In this document: positions 53,201 through 64,000 of the stretch, piece after piece | How positions within the stretch are numbered: position 1 is the first letter of the stretch | Layout of the letters: the number at the start of each line of letters is the position of its first letter | The notes under the pieces: model-generated | Told to the model about the DNA's origin: nothing | The model's input: only the letters and a program-made list of their open reading frames with translations | Database searches by the model: none | Program-made: the position numbers and the translations under genes | DNA from: Polytrichum commune | Taxonomy: Eukaryota; Streptophyta; Polytrichopsida; Polytrichales; Polytrichaceae | DNA: 64,000 nt | Direction: 5' to 3' | Assembly (NCBI GenBank): GCA_950295325.1 | Contig: OX485806.1 | Coordinates: 57,283,169 to 57,347,168, forward strand

Positions 53201-55360
53201 AAGATCGATGAAAAGTCTACATGGACTCCTACTTGGCATCAAATGGATCACGTTTCGTAGTCATTTGGACTATTTTCAGAAACCACCTCTTGGAGGTAGG
53301 CCTAACACAAAACTTGAAGACCATGGCATTTTGCAATCTCACAAGTGGTGATTTAGTATATCTTATCATGAGTGAGGACCCTGTATGTATAGAAAATCGT
53401 TGAAGGCCGGTCGCATATGACTTCACAAAGTACTTGAGGGCCCATGACCACGCTACATGATTTTATAAGTGTTTTGGGACGGCCTTTGGGCACTTCGTTT
53501 CAACTCACCTAAAGTCATGGTCACGGCTCTTAGCTTGTGTATGAAGTGGCCCCATAGGGTACACAAGTCAATTTCTACACCTTTTATTCAAACAATAGTT
53601 CCTTGCAATCTATTGACCTACCACTCACTAGACAAATCCTATTTCTAGGATTTTCACATCCACTACAATCAATGGTATTGACCAAGTAGAGTTTGGATCA
53701 ATTTGTGCATTTAGTGTTAAAAACTAAATATTTGTCTAAGAATGTGCTTGCAAAGTATTTGCAATTATTTTGATATAGCTACTGCACTTAGTGCATTTTA
53801 CAAACAATAGGCGGCATAAGATAGGGAGGATCAAATTCATTTGAAATAAAAAAATACAAAGGACCTCCAAAGAATAAAATGTCCATAAAAAAAATCAATC
53901 CCATTACCAGTAAAGTAAATAGCTATAAATGTGGGTCATTACATTATGATATAATTAATATAGGGATTGAATATTAGAACTATAGGGTTAATGTTTGGTA
54001 CGATTTGTTTATAAGCATGTTGCACATTGGTTGGATTAAAAATGCGTTTGATGTACACAGAACACATACATGTGTTATTGTGTTTTGTGATATGATCCTC
54101 AAACATAAGTTTTATGCAATGGCTTGTACGAAACCATGTTTGCAATAGTTGTATGTATGGACATGGATTATTTTTTATTACTTAAAAATAATATGGAATA
54201 CAATAAATTGCATTGGCATGGGGAATATAAGTAATGATAAGGTAAACATGTCATTTTAGAGATTTGAATTATTACAAAGAACCTTTAATTCATGTTTTGG
54301 AAGTAATAAACCCCTAAACAAATACCCTATTGCAACACGTGGTGCAAAAAAATCCTATAGAATGTCCCACCAAATATTTTGTTTTAGAACCAAATGTATG
54401 CATATTATTTTTCATAGTGAATAGGTCAACTTCTATGAAATTTTGATCTTTCTTAGGTGTAATGGTTCTATCATTGGTTAGATGTTTAGTTAGTTAATAA
54501 TTGTTTTCTTTTTTTGTTGCATTTGATGTGGGTGTGTACATGTCTTTGTACACATAGAAAATTAATATGTGTGTTTAATAGCTTGTCATTCGATGTGACA
54601 AAAGTATATTATCATGAATTAAAATGGTTTTTCAATATAGTTGTCAATCTAAATAACTTGAACAATGGTTGTATCTCACCAAGAAATGCAAAAACTTGAA
54701 TTAATGTTAATTCCAATGCAATCCCTTCATGCCCTTGTTTAATATCATTGGAACGTAGCATATCAAAAACCGGCACTCCAATTCTATCTTGATTGGGTAT
54801 AATTATGGCATAAGAAAACAAACCATATTGATTTGTCTTGGATGTGGAGGCCAAGGTCCAAGAATTATTACCATAAAATCTAGATGCTATATTTTTATAA
54901 AATCATCTTGAATAATAACCACAAAAAACCTCTTTGAGGATATTCTTGCGTTGGTGTATATGATTGGTAATAAATAACCTTCCCTTGCTCTTGCAACCTC
55001 TCAATCTCAATTTGAATAAATCTCCAAACCTCTCAAATAAGCCTCTTAACATTCAAGAAACTGAAATTACATGCTTTTACAACAAACATACATTCAAGTA
55101 AATACCAAAAACAAAGAAAATACTTACAACAACCAAATACACCCTTGGACACCTCCAACGCCCCGAGGCTTAAAAGCGCCAATCCTTCAAGATCCACTTC
55201 CCAACCTCATGTTTTTTTCTTCATTGATTCATACAAATAATATGGGATAATTCTTATCCTTCTTTGGATTAGTTTCGTAGCTTTATTCTAACCTTATTTT
55301 TTATCATGCCACTTCCATTATATTTTTATTGACTATGAGTAATCTAATGTTCTACCTTCT
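53201..55360. other. Unassigned AT-rich region
   Basis: No gene supported. The best frame (53221-53403, +) has no start context or family match. No repeat longer than a few units. Confidence 0.4.
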
Positions 55361-55800
55361 ATATTGAGGTCATTTGAGTGCCAAGGAGCTTAGATGTGCT
55401 CCTTTGAATGATTCCTACATTCTTTGGGTATTTTTAGGTCATTTGACTGCCAAGGGCTTAGATTTGCTCTGTTGAGGTGTTTAGAAAGATATTGCATCAA
55501 TTTGGACTGTTTAGATGTTGTGTTGAATGATCTTTATATTTTTTTGAGTGATTTGAGGTCATTTGAATGCCAAAAATTTTAAATATGTTTCCTTGATGGT
55601 TTTGAAGGTTTTTGTATGAATCGGGAGTGTTTAGGTGTTGATTTGAGTGATTTGAGGTCATTTGATTGCCAAAGAGCTTAGATTTGATTCTTTGAAGGCT
55701 TTGAATGGTTTGCACCAATTTTAAGTGTAAGGTGCTAACTTGAATATGGGACGACCTTGAGTGAGTAGTTTGAATTTATTTCATGTCAAATGGCTTAGGT
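55360..55800. repeat. Irregular repeat with GAGGTCATTTGA core
   Basis: AGGTCATTTGANTGCCAA recurs at 55367, 55436, 55556 and 55655, usually followed by a GAGCTTAGATTTG-like word. Spacing is 69, 120 and 99 bp, so the units expanded or lost parts. Confidence 0.75.
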
Positions 55801-56093
55801 TTGCTAACTTGAAATTTTTGAGGGACTTTGCTTATTTGTGGAGTATAAAGAGTTTTTTTAGGAATTTGAGATTTTTTTAGTATTTTTAAGGGGAGGTTTC
55901 ATCTTAGTCTCCAAGCATACAAATGATGATTTTGCCTTCAAGAGTGATTTTCACAAAGTTTTATGCGTAACCAAATTCTATTGAATGTTTTTCAACCCTC
56001 GTGGTACATTGATGGAGTGGGAGCTTGCATTTGATTCATCAAATGGCTTCAAGTGAGGGCGAGGGACTTACAATGGTTGATAAGTTCAATGGT

Positions 56094-56150
56094 GTCATGA
56101 CCCTTGCTAGTTTTCTTTAACTTAGTTGGACCGCTCTCCAACTTTAGATA
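56094..56150 (-). repeat. Fragment of an E3-type LTR end
   Basis: TGTCATGACCCTTGCTAG and the next 40 bases match the left end of E3 (TGTCGCAACCCTTGCTAG, CTTAGTTGGACCGC versus CTTAGCTTGACCGC). Only about 57 bp remain, with no second end. Confidence 0.7.
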
Positions 56151-56309
56151 TAATGTTGCGCATTGGGGGAAAACATATCAACCTAAAAGGGTATTCCAAT
56201 TCAGATTAGGCTGGCGATGTTGAAAACCATAGGCCCACCTCCGGATACGTTTTCTTTGTTGGAGAGTGTTTGTGTTGTGGAATAGCAAACAACAACAAAT
56301 AATAATACA

Positions 56310-56680
56310 ATCTACAATGAAGGCGGAATACATGGCAATGAGCCGATGCACAAAGAAGGTTGTTTAGCTTAGGCAACTCATGAAGCATGTAGGTTGTGTG
56401 CAACAGGAAGCAACTACAATCATGTGCGACAATCAAGGCTTTATGGATCTTGCCAAAAACCCCACAAACCACAATATATCAATACATATTGATTTGCAAC
56501 ACCATTTTATTAGAGACAAAATTGAAAACAAAGTTTAAGAATTAGAATATTGCCCAATGCAATATATGGTAGCGGATATTCTAACAAAGGCTTTAGCCAG
56601 ATACAGGCATGAATTATTGAATGAAATAATGAAGTTGGAATACAATGCCACCTCGCAAAATGGGAATATTGGAGGATAGT
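56310..56680 (+). pseudogene. Copia RNase H fragment
   Basis: The plus-strand frame gives KAEYMAMSRCTKKVV, stop, LRQLMKHVGC, then TTIMCDNQGFMDLAKNP, ISIHIDLQHHFIRDKIE and MQYMVADILTKALARYRHE. This is the C-terminal half of Copia RNase H with two stops. Upstream RT sequence is not seen. Confidence 0.85.
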
Positions 56681-56859
56681 ATTAGGTTGCATTGGTGACA
56701 TTGTCCCATATGGGTTGCCAACACCAGTTGTAACCTAGTTATATAAATAAAAACATAAAAGGAGGAGCTAACCATTCATTTTATTGTATGCAATCAACCC
56801 GTGTTGTGTACTATCATTCTACGTTAGTTTCTTTATTTTCTTTTCTCATTTTCTAATAG
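56679..56859 (+). repeat. Possible LTR end of the Copia fragment
   Basis: After the purine-rich ATTGGAGGATAG the sequence TATTAGGTTGC could be a TGTTAG-type LTR start with G changed to A. TTTCTAATA at about 56859 could be its CTAACA-type end. Short, and no partner copy, so tentative. Confidence 0.35.
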
Positions 56860-57119
56860 TTGCAAGATCAAAAACAACAGTTGGGTTACATATTGTAAGA
56901 ACGAGGATATTTACAACAACCTTGTTAGGCCTCCAAGAAGTTCCATCTAACTTCCTCTTAATAGCATTGAAGCATACATCTTCATAAAGTCTAATACATT
57001 TCCCATGTAAAGGTGTTCTCACAACATATGTCTTTATTGCATATGATATAGTCTTCGGATCTCCCGATCAATGTGCAGCACAAAGATGCAATTCAACCTC
57101 ATCTAGCCCCATTCCAAAA

Positions 57120-58110
57120 AATCTTATTTCAATGAAATACATGAGCTTGGACTACTGGATAATGGTGTAAATTGGGTCATGGTTGGTAGCAACAAACAAA
57201 TCTGTTATATTTTTTTCACATATCATGCTGAAATCCACCAAGATGAATGGACGACCATGTTGAGATTGGTTGTAGATATGGTAACATCTTCAACAATTGT
57301 CATCTCTTCTTGGATTCATTGTTGATAATGAAACTGCCACCAATCCAACCATGATTGAAGAGCAGATTATGAATGATCAGTTGTAGCACCAACAATAAAC
57401 CATTAGCCTTGAATATGAAAAAAATATGTTTCAACAAGTTCCAAAGATTTTGTCTTCTTCCAATCGTGATGCATTTGGTAATGAAGCGTTTTGAATTGCA
57501 GAAAAATATGTTCCTCAGTGTGTTTGCGCAATCTTTCTTTCCAATGAAATTTACACATTTTTTTTTGTCTTCCATAGGGACATTAGGATCTCCCCCATAA
57601 ACCTATTGAAGTACAAGTCAATTTGCTTGAGCAGCATCAGCCATGAAGCCTCGAAATGAAACATTCTCCACACCATGTTGTTCACATGTGGAATTCAACA
57701 TGATCCAAAACAACACTTGAGATTTTGTATCTTCTGTTTTCATATCACATATTGCAATGGTCATCATAGAACGCATGGCAACCTCATAGATATTTGATGC
57801 AAGGATTGTCCAATTCTAAATGCTCTTTACACTATCAAAATCCATCCAAGAAGATTGAAAATCTCTTGAGAACATTGTCCTTACCAAATCAACACCATTA
57901 CTTGGGCCATGTGTGGACATCTTAAAAACATGACAAGGCACATAAGCATATTGGCCTAGAAAATTATGACTATGAATAAATTTGTAGAAACAAAATTCTC
58001 TTGAGATCCAAAATGGATGTGATGCATCCATCTTGCATTCCTTAATGAGGTTCTTTGTTGTTGGTTTGGTGATGTAATACACTTGGTCCAAAAATTCAAG
58101 TAAAACATCA
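57120..58110 (-). pseudogene. Second MULE-type transposase copy, dead
   Basis: On the minus strand, pieces align in order with the gene at 30.7-33.2 kb: PCHVFKMSTHGPSNGVDLV (about 57930-57880), MMTIAICDMKTEDTKSQVLF (about 57770-57710), SFRGFMADAAQAN then a stop (about 57650-57620), and CKFHWKERLRKHTEEHIFLQ (about 57555-57500), followed by helical sequence. Several stops and frameshifts separate them. The shared GFMAD(S/A)AQAN and CxFHW show it is the same family, older than the first copy. Confidence 0.65.
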
Positions 58111-58121
58111 CATAGTAAAAC

Positions 58122-58753
58122 CTATCCATTGGTTTCTTCCGGTCGGATCACCTTGTCAATGATGATTTGTTGGGCATCATACAAAAAAATGGCGTTAGGA
58201 GAAGCAAACGGTGTGAGTTTCACTTGAGAGCGTATGATAAATTTAGAAACTTGCATAGACTCCCTACAATTACCATTGGCTAAAGCATGCTTATGGTGAT
58301 CAATGTGAATCAAAGCTCTTGTGTGCAAAGCATGTTTACTAGCAACTTGGTATATTTTCGCTGCATATTTTGCAATACAAAATAGAATAGACCTACAAAC
58401 AACACACTGAATGGTATTGGATGGGACTTGCGTGCTAGAAACCACCACAATAAACAATATTTCCTATAAAAAAATCATTCCAAACCCTTTCTCTTTTGAA
58501 GTACAAACAAATGTTGTTAGTGCACCTCAAAGTTTCCATTCACAATTTTTTTCTGACAACGTACAATTTTTGGTATATCCACTTTGTTGTAAGCATTTGA
58601 CTTTGTTCGAAGTTGACCATCAATTTTTGTATTCATGCCCTCCGTTGCACCAATGTTGGTATCGTTTCCAATCAAATGATTTATTAGAAAAAACTCGAAA
58701 ACAATAGTTCCATTGTAATTTCTTGGAAGATGTTGTACTTTGTGGTGTTTCAC
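58122..58753 (-). pseudogene. Probable N-terminal region of the second MULE copy
   Basis: Two open stretches lead into the recognisable part: 58753-58517, and 58457-58122 (MFIVVVSSTQVPSN, FIIRSQVKLTPFASPNAIFL). They sit where the transposase N-terminus should be, but I could not align them confidently with the first copy. Confidence 0.35.
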
Positions 58754-59415
58754 AGTGGTCTAGCTCATAGAAACAAGGTCAACATTAGCTCTATGACTTT
58801 GTAGTTTTTTTAAACAATCAACAACTAACTTGACATCTTTGGGCCACTCAAAGACAATAGATAATGAATATTTGAGATATATTGGTGTATGATATTGTTG
58901 AATAACATCATCAAATTTATCAAATATTCAATGTATTTTTGAAACATTGGATTTTTGAACTCAAGATATTGAGGACCTAATTTCATAGGTGTATGTTATG
59001 ATTTAAAAGGCTCAACTTGAACATCAACAACAATAGGTCATTGGAGAATTTATTGTGTTTATCATCATCTTCAATCATACGAGGCAATTCTGATGAATCT
59101 AGAATACTATCCATAAGAGAAATAAAATTAGTTTGTTGTGAAGAAGTTAATAGAAATTGATGATTACCTCATATTGTCTTATAATGCAATAATGATGTTG
59201 AAAAAAAATGAATTGAAGCAGAAGACACAACATTTTGAGAGTTATAACTAAAGTGAGTTAACTTGTCATATACAACGTTGCACAAAACTTGTCATACATG
59301 TTTATCAACTAAGAGCTACAAATGACCATAAATTGGTGGATAAAAGAAAAATCGATAATATATATTTATATAGATATATATTTTGGTGTCAATACTAAAT
59401 ATGGTAAGGTGTTAA
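58754..59415. other. AT-rich spacer left of A3
   Basis: No gene recognised. Ends in GTTAA, the left target-site candidate of A3. Confidence 0.5.
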
Positions 59416-59639
59416 TGTGGGAGCCCAAAAATCCACGGAAGACCGGATTGGCTTCCTAACCAGATTAATATCCGGATAATACCCTGGTATTGGTCTCAAA
59501 GTAGGGTTTCCTAGGGTAGGTTAGTTGTTTTATGAAATAAGGTTCTAAGCATCCGCCTTACGCGCTAAAATGGTTAGAACGGACCCTTTGGATGGACCGG
59601 AACTTAATTCGGGGAGACTGTTTTTAAACGGTCTTGTCC

Positions 59640-59735
59640 GGAAAACGGTTACACCGGAATCCAAACGGTTACACCGGAACCCGAACGGTTGCAACGGAAT
59701 CTAAACGGTTGCGGAAGAAACGGTTATGGACCCAG
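59640..59735 (+). promoter_or_regulatory. AACGGTT motif array in A3 LTR
   Basis: Five AACGGTT heptamers within about 90 bp (AAAACGGTTACACCGGAA, AAACGGTTACACCGGAA, GAACGGTTGCAACGGAA, AAACGGTTGCGG, AAACGGTTATGG), about 210-300 bp upstream of the ATG. AACGG is the core of plant MSA elements bound by MYB3R proteins. A1 and A2 have similar but fewer copies (A1 about 1190-1240; A2 minus strand about 28185-28135). Confidence 0.6.
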
Positions 59736-59942
59736 ACCCGTTAGAAGAAGAGGGGAGAATACTTAAGGGAAATTTTCTCCTTCTCCGAGCCATTTGCGCG
59801 AGCGGCATTGTTGAGAGAACGAGTGGTGAGCTATTTTTTGAGTCACCAATAGTTGGTTTGCTGGGATTCCTTAGTGGTTAGCGGATAGAATTCCGGAAGG
59901 AAGAAGCCGGGGATTGTTAAAGGATTGAGGGTGCGAAGCAAA

Positions 59943-61994
59943 ATGCCAGAAGCGCGAAGAAGATGAGAGGGAGCAGGTCCCGATTCCCGTGAAACCGGTA
60001 TCGCCGGCCACTCCGAAGAGAGATTCCAAGCTGAAGGAGCTCATAGAGGACCTTAGTCGGATGGGTTGCGAGGGATTACTCGCCAAACCCTGGAATCTCC
60101 GGGCGGAGGCCACATTGCAGGAATTCCTGTTTGAGAGAGGCAATCAGTGGATTCGGACAATGAGGCAGGAGCTGGAGAAATGGACGTCGGAGGTCTGGGC
60201 TGGGGTTTACGGATTTCCGAAAGGAAAGGGTGAGGGCTGGGCTAGCCGCCGGGATAGTTCTAAGGTAGGGAAATTCCAACCGGACCCGGATCCGAAGGAC
60301 AGATTCCATCCCGGGAATTTCCGGAACCTTAGAGAGAGGAAAGTCATAGAATTCATTCTCCCCATCCTTAGTTCGGAAAAACCCAAGCGGCACAACATTA
60401 CCATGGCCAACACCATGTTGGGGGCCATGTCCGGAGTCCGGCCTGTAAATTGGGGTTGATTAATTCATGAGTATGTGGAAAAATTCATCCCCCACATTGG
60501 CCGGAAACCCTTTTTTCTTTCCCCTTACATCCTCCACCTCTACCAGCACCACGGCTGCATCAACGAAGAGGGGGAGGACATGCTGACAATAGCGGAAAAT
60601 GAGGTGGTGTACAAGATCGGTCCGGAAGTCGAAGTTGCGGAGACCAGAGCAGAGGACTCAAGCGACACAGCGGTTCGGAACCACCTCCGGTTTCGTCTCC
60701 TCCGAAGGTTCGGAAACCCGCCTCGCCATCGCCCCGACAGGAAGCAGGACTCAGCCGGGAAATTCCCTGGAAGGACATCGACCTCTCCACCTTTGAGTTT
60801 CCGGAAGCCCCCTTTAAGCGCATCCGGGATGAGTTGACGGAGCTCTAGAACCAGTACTTCCGGATGGAGCACATCACCCGGGGAGTGAACAGGGCCCTAG
60901 GCAATTGTGGACCCGGAAATATCCTCCGGGAGTTGGCTAAGCGAACGAACCGGAAATAGGTGGAGACCCTGGAGACGGAGAAGGCACAGCTGGCGGCACA
61001 GGTGGCCGCTATGACCCGGGAGCTCGCCCAGAAGAGCGAAGAAATTCGGAAGTACCAGGCGGAACAAGCTGTGGTTCTGAGTCGGGTCCGGGAGTTGGTG
61101 GGCCATCCGGGAGAGATCGTCAACAAGGCACACCTCTACGACCAGCTGATGGAGTCAGCGGATCAGTCTTCCACCCAGAAAACGCTCCCAATCCTGGTAA
61201 AGTACTCTCGCTCGATGAAGGATCTGCTCAAGGAGATCCAGAAGCTGCTGCCAGGTGGTACCCCCAGGCGGATGCTCTATTCGGGTCCACCCGGATCTCC
61301 GACGGGCATTCTGTACGAGGTTATTGGGGAAGTGGAACTGGTTCCGGCCTCACAGGCGGGTGCGGGGCCCAGTCAGCCAGCCGGAACTTCCCAGCCACCG
61401 GAATCCGGAAGAGTTCCGGATCGAGAGAAGACCCCTGTTCCGAAACGGCCCCGCTCATCCCTAGTTCGACGGAAGAGTACATAACAGTCAGCCAGGTCCG
61501 GACGGGGACAATCACCGAATCCGGGTCAGGGTAGGGCGTCAGGGCGGTACCGAACGCCAGAGAGGGCTAGAACACCGGAAAGGATGAGGACGCCGGATCG
61601 GACGAAGACTCCGGATTCGGTGATTGTCCCGAATTCCCGTCCCATCCGGACGAAGACTCCGGATTCGGTGATTCGCCCGTTCCTGCTCTTGACTGCATGA
61701 TAATGGAGCCGTGGGCTCCTCCACCCTCACATGCGATGTCCGCCAGGGATCCACCGGAAGGAGAAGAATGTTTCCGGTGCAACGCGATCCGGATCAGGTG
61801 ACGGATCGGGAGAGGATCCGGCCGCGGCAGACGATTCCAAAGAAGAGGTCGCCCCCTCCCCTAACATGAGGAGGGTATTTACGAGGCTGCAGGAGCGACG
61901 ACTTTTGACCCCCAGGGGAGGCTCTTTCGCCATCAGCAGGCCCGCGAGTCAAACCAAGGAAGGGACGGCTTCGAAGAAGCACCGCACCACTTAG
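59943..61994 (+). pseudogene. A-family LTR ORF in A3, multiple lesions
   Basis: Start ATG at 59943 (MPEARR), then a frameshift within 20 codons. The main N-terminal domain is open from 59989 (LIEDLSRMGCEGLLAKPWNL) to a TGA at 60457 just after GVRPVNWG. It continues with FIPHIGRKPFFLSPYILHLY, shifts frame near 60690, and has a TAG at 60846 and a TAG at 60957 before the coiled coil (TRELAQKSEEIRKYQAEQA). Frame shifts continue in the basic C-terminal part to the TAG at 61992. All domains of the A2 protein are present, but the gene is dead. Confidence 0.88.
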
Positions 61995-62234
61995 ATTAAG
62001 CTTAGGCATATTAACATTAGGCAGATAAGGAGTAGGTAGTTCAGAATTAGGTAGGTAGAGTTAGGAAATCTTCTTTTTGGGTTTTGACAAAACTGTAAAT
62101 TCAAATTTTTGTCAGCGCAAAAAGCGGATCGAGATCCAGAAATTCTATGAAGGACGCGTTTCCGGATTTCTCGCCGCTTGGGGTTTTCTGGGCGGCTGCC
62201 TGGGCCGCCACCAGTAGTTAGGGATTGTGGCCTC

Positions 62235-62320
62235 TATTTAAGGTTGAATAAGGAGTTTGAGAAGGGTTCTCTTCTCCGATGTTGTATGTTGTTGTTCCCT
62301 ACTCCATAAAGCTCTAGTTC
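62235..62320 (+). promoter_or_regulatory. A3 LTR TATA box / polyA position
   Basis: TATTTAAG at 62235-62242 lies in the sequence matching the A1 and A2 promoter block. The polyA hexamer of A1 (AATAAA) reads CATAAA here (about 62306). Confidence 0.55.
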
Positions 62321-62459
62321 TCCATCTATTCTGACTTGTTTTGTGCACGGACTGTTAGGAGAATGTTGCAGATCTAAAGGGAATGAATGAATAGGAAGTA
62401 CGGATAGGACAAAGGAGAGGAAACCCGGATCGGATCCGACTACAATACTATGGATCTTT

Positions 62460-63010
62460 TCTGAGTATAGTGGGAAGGAAACCTCATTATTCCGGATGTC
62501 TGGGTAACGCCTATGTGAGATAGCCGTCTTTAGGATTGGGTAAGATCAAGGAGGTGCCGGACTTACGCCATCCGACCTTTTGAAGAGGTCTCACGGATCC
62601 TGGGCGGGGCAATCCGGAAAGTGGTACGGATCGCCCAGTTGTCTCAGATTTAGTAGAGCCTAAGTTCGTTGTAGCCAGATCGGTCTGTCGGAAGGAGGAG
62701 AGAAACCGGAACGGTTAGGGTTCCGATCCGGAGGTCATTTCCGGCGTGTAGTGGGAAGGAAACCTCATTATTCCGGAAGCCTGGGTAACGTTCATGTGAA
62801 ATAGCTGTCATTAGGATTGGGTAAGATCAGGGAGGTGCCGGACTTACGCCATCCGACCTTCTGAAGAGGTGTCACAATCTTTGGGCGGGGTAATCCGGAA
62901 AGTGGCACGGATCGTCTAGTTATCCTGGATTAACAGATCTCCGGCCGAATCTTGACCTTTCTGTCATTGTAGTTCCGGGAACCATCCGGATTCTCCGTGT
63001 GACATGCCAG
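62460..63010 (+). repeat. A3 U5 tandem repeat, about 281-bp unit
   Basis: TAGTGGGAAGGAAACCTCAT at 62468 and 62749 opens two copies. Both include TTCCGGA, GGATTGGGTAAGATCA, GTGCCGGACTTACGCCATCC and a GAAGAGG(T)-type word. Same arrangement as in A1 and A2. Confidence 0.9.
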
Positions 63011-63385
63011 GAAAGATTAGGCCGATCTGGACTGGTTGTGAGAGAAATACGGATTCTGATCATATAGGGACGTCTTCACCGGATGAACCCAATCATCAAT
63101 GGAGGTAGGAAGTAGGTAGGTAGGTATTGAGGAAACATGCATGTAGGAGTAAGACTAAATATAGAGGTTCATTCCGGAAGGCAAGTCCCGGAATAAGGAC
63201 TTCCAAAGGACTATCCGGATCCGGAAAGCCAACCCGGCCGGTGGTCGATTTTCAAGCAGGAAAAGTGTATCCCTGACATCCTGCACTTCACATAATCCCT
63301 GGACGATACTCGGATCATCCGGACAGACCGGATTAGGCATTGAAAAACGCCTATCCGGAACTTTTGGTGTTCGTGTGCTCCCACA

Positions 63386-64000
63386 TTTAAGAACTTAAGT
63401 AATTAGAGTTCACAATATTATGTTAATAGTTATGCAAAAAATATGATAATTACATATATGATTAAAATTTATATGTTAGGCAAACAATATAGATCCCTCA
63501 TATATATGAAATGACAATGGTAATGTCGTGATTTTTTTCAACTTTACAACCAAGTTTAGGATTAACAGAGGCCATAGATCAACTGAACTCGAACAAAATT
63601 TTGAATAGGTCTAAAGGATGAAACAAATATAAACATAGATGTGAACGAAACAATGTTTGGGTAACATATAAATTATGGATAGTATGAGGTGTCGGACAAA
63701 TCATTTGGTAAACTTCAACTTATAGGCAAGTTGGAGAGTTATGTGCGTGAGAGGTGTTGGCTTGTGTAAGAGAGGTTATGCCTTGTGTTAGAACATATTA
63801 AATCATATTTGTTGGGATTTCTTGTGCACTAACGCACAAACGCTAAGGAAGGTATGTGTGAGGTGTGATCTACTAATGGCTTGGATCTAAGCATTCAAGG
63901 TTTGTTAAAAGCTACATAGATCAAGCTAGTTGATTCAAGCGTTAGGATTGTTGTTGGAGGGTGTTTCTTTGAGTATGTTGTTGGAGTATTTTACTGGAGA
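63386..64000. other. AT-rich spacer right of A3
   Basis: Continues the low-GC flank that A3 interrupted. No gene or repeat recognised. Confidence 0.5.

Larger units (their letters stand above)
59416..63385 (+). mobile_element. A3: solo giant LTR (3970 bp)
   Basis: Starts TGTGGGAGCCCAAAAATCC and ends GTGTTCGTGTGCTCCCACA. Flanking pentamers are GTTAA (59411-59415) and TTTAA (63386-63390), four of five bases alike, compatible with an aged 5-bp target duplication. No PBS follows. Inside: AACGGTT array, decayed ORF, TATA-like box and the doubled 280-bp U5 segment, in the same order as A2. Confidence 0.85.

Noticed and set aside
59416..63385. A family as a DNA transposon, from the TGTGGGAG/CTCCCACA inverted ends and a possible TTAA target
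   Set aside because: A2 has a tRNA-Asp primer-binding site and gag directly after the same terminus, which fits an LTR. The short inverted ends are normal TG..CA LTR ends, and TTAA is not exactly duplicated next to both ends.
1..64000. tRNA, rRNA or snRNA genes
   Set aside because: I saw no cloverleaf with A and B boxes and no rRNA core sequence. The tRNA-like matches are primer-binding sites only.

Overview
The window reads as nuclear DNA of a land plant with a large, retrotransposon-dominated genome. It has spliced genes with GT-AG introns, plant-type LTR retrotransposons primed by initiator-Met and Asp tRNAs, Copia and MULE remnants, and only one convincing intact host gene in 64 kb. The lineage cannot be fixed from sequence alone; a gymnosperm, fern or lycophyte is a guess.

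Layout. 1-668: array of a 149-bp satellite. 672-11549: giant LTR (A1) of a family called A here, interrupted by a 7.1-kb Gypsy element E1 (2954-10095). 12066-20427: LTR-like unit L on the minus strand, interrupted by a second element of the E family, E2 (13620-20056), followed by a Gypsy integrase C-terminus (20488-20925). 20.9-23.4 kb: a 180-bp degenerate repeat, two unrecognised exon-like ORFs and an orphan exon of an NIF/FCP1-like phosphatase. 23493-28522 (minus): the key element A2, a 4.1-kb LTR with an intact 690-codon ORF inside it, then a tRNA-Asp primer-binding site and a gag gene. 28895-30654: LTR-like unit R. 30.7-33.2 kb: MULE-type transposase with a SWIM-like end. 33.2-37.8 kb: mostly AT-rich, with another 180-bp repeat. 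37.8-43.2 kb: a broken minus-strand ORF with RRM-like segments, a solo LTR (E3) and a strongly G/T-skewed tract. 46.4-48.7 kb: decayed Copia element. 49455-52479 (minus): four-exon OTU-family deubiquitinase gene, intact. 56.1-58.8 kb: LTR scrap, Copia RNase H remnant and a second, dead copy of the MULE gene. 59416-63385: third giant LTR (A3), solo.

Main conclusions. (1) Family A has LTRs of about 4 kb that carry a long protein-coding ORF upstream of the LTR promoter/polyA block. The ORF is intact in A2 and broken in the solo LTRs A1 and A3. A2's LTR identity is supported by TG..CA ends and an adjacent PBS and gag. (2) E1 and E2 share the same lesions (protease DTG changed to DKE, RT core deleted, RNase H segment tandemly repeated), yet each has a perfect 5-bp target duplication and the two E1 LTRs look almost identical. 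This points to a non-autonomous family moved in trans. (3) The E-family LTR is packed with perfect stem-loops from end to end.

All family names (A, E, L, R) are labels for this answer only. Identities are judged by eye; no alignment or database search was run.
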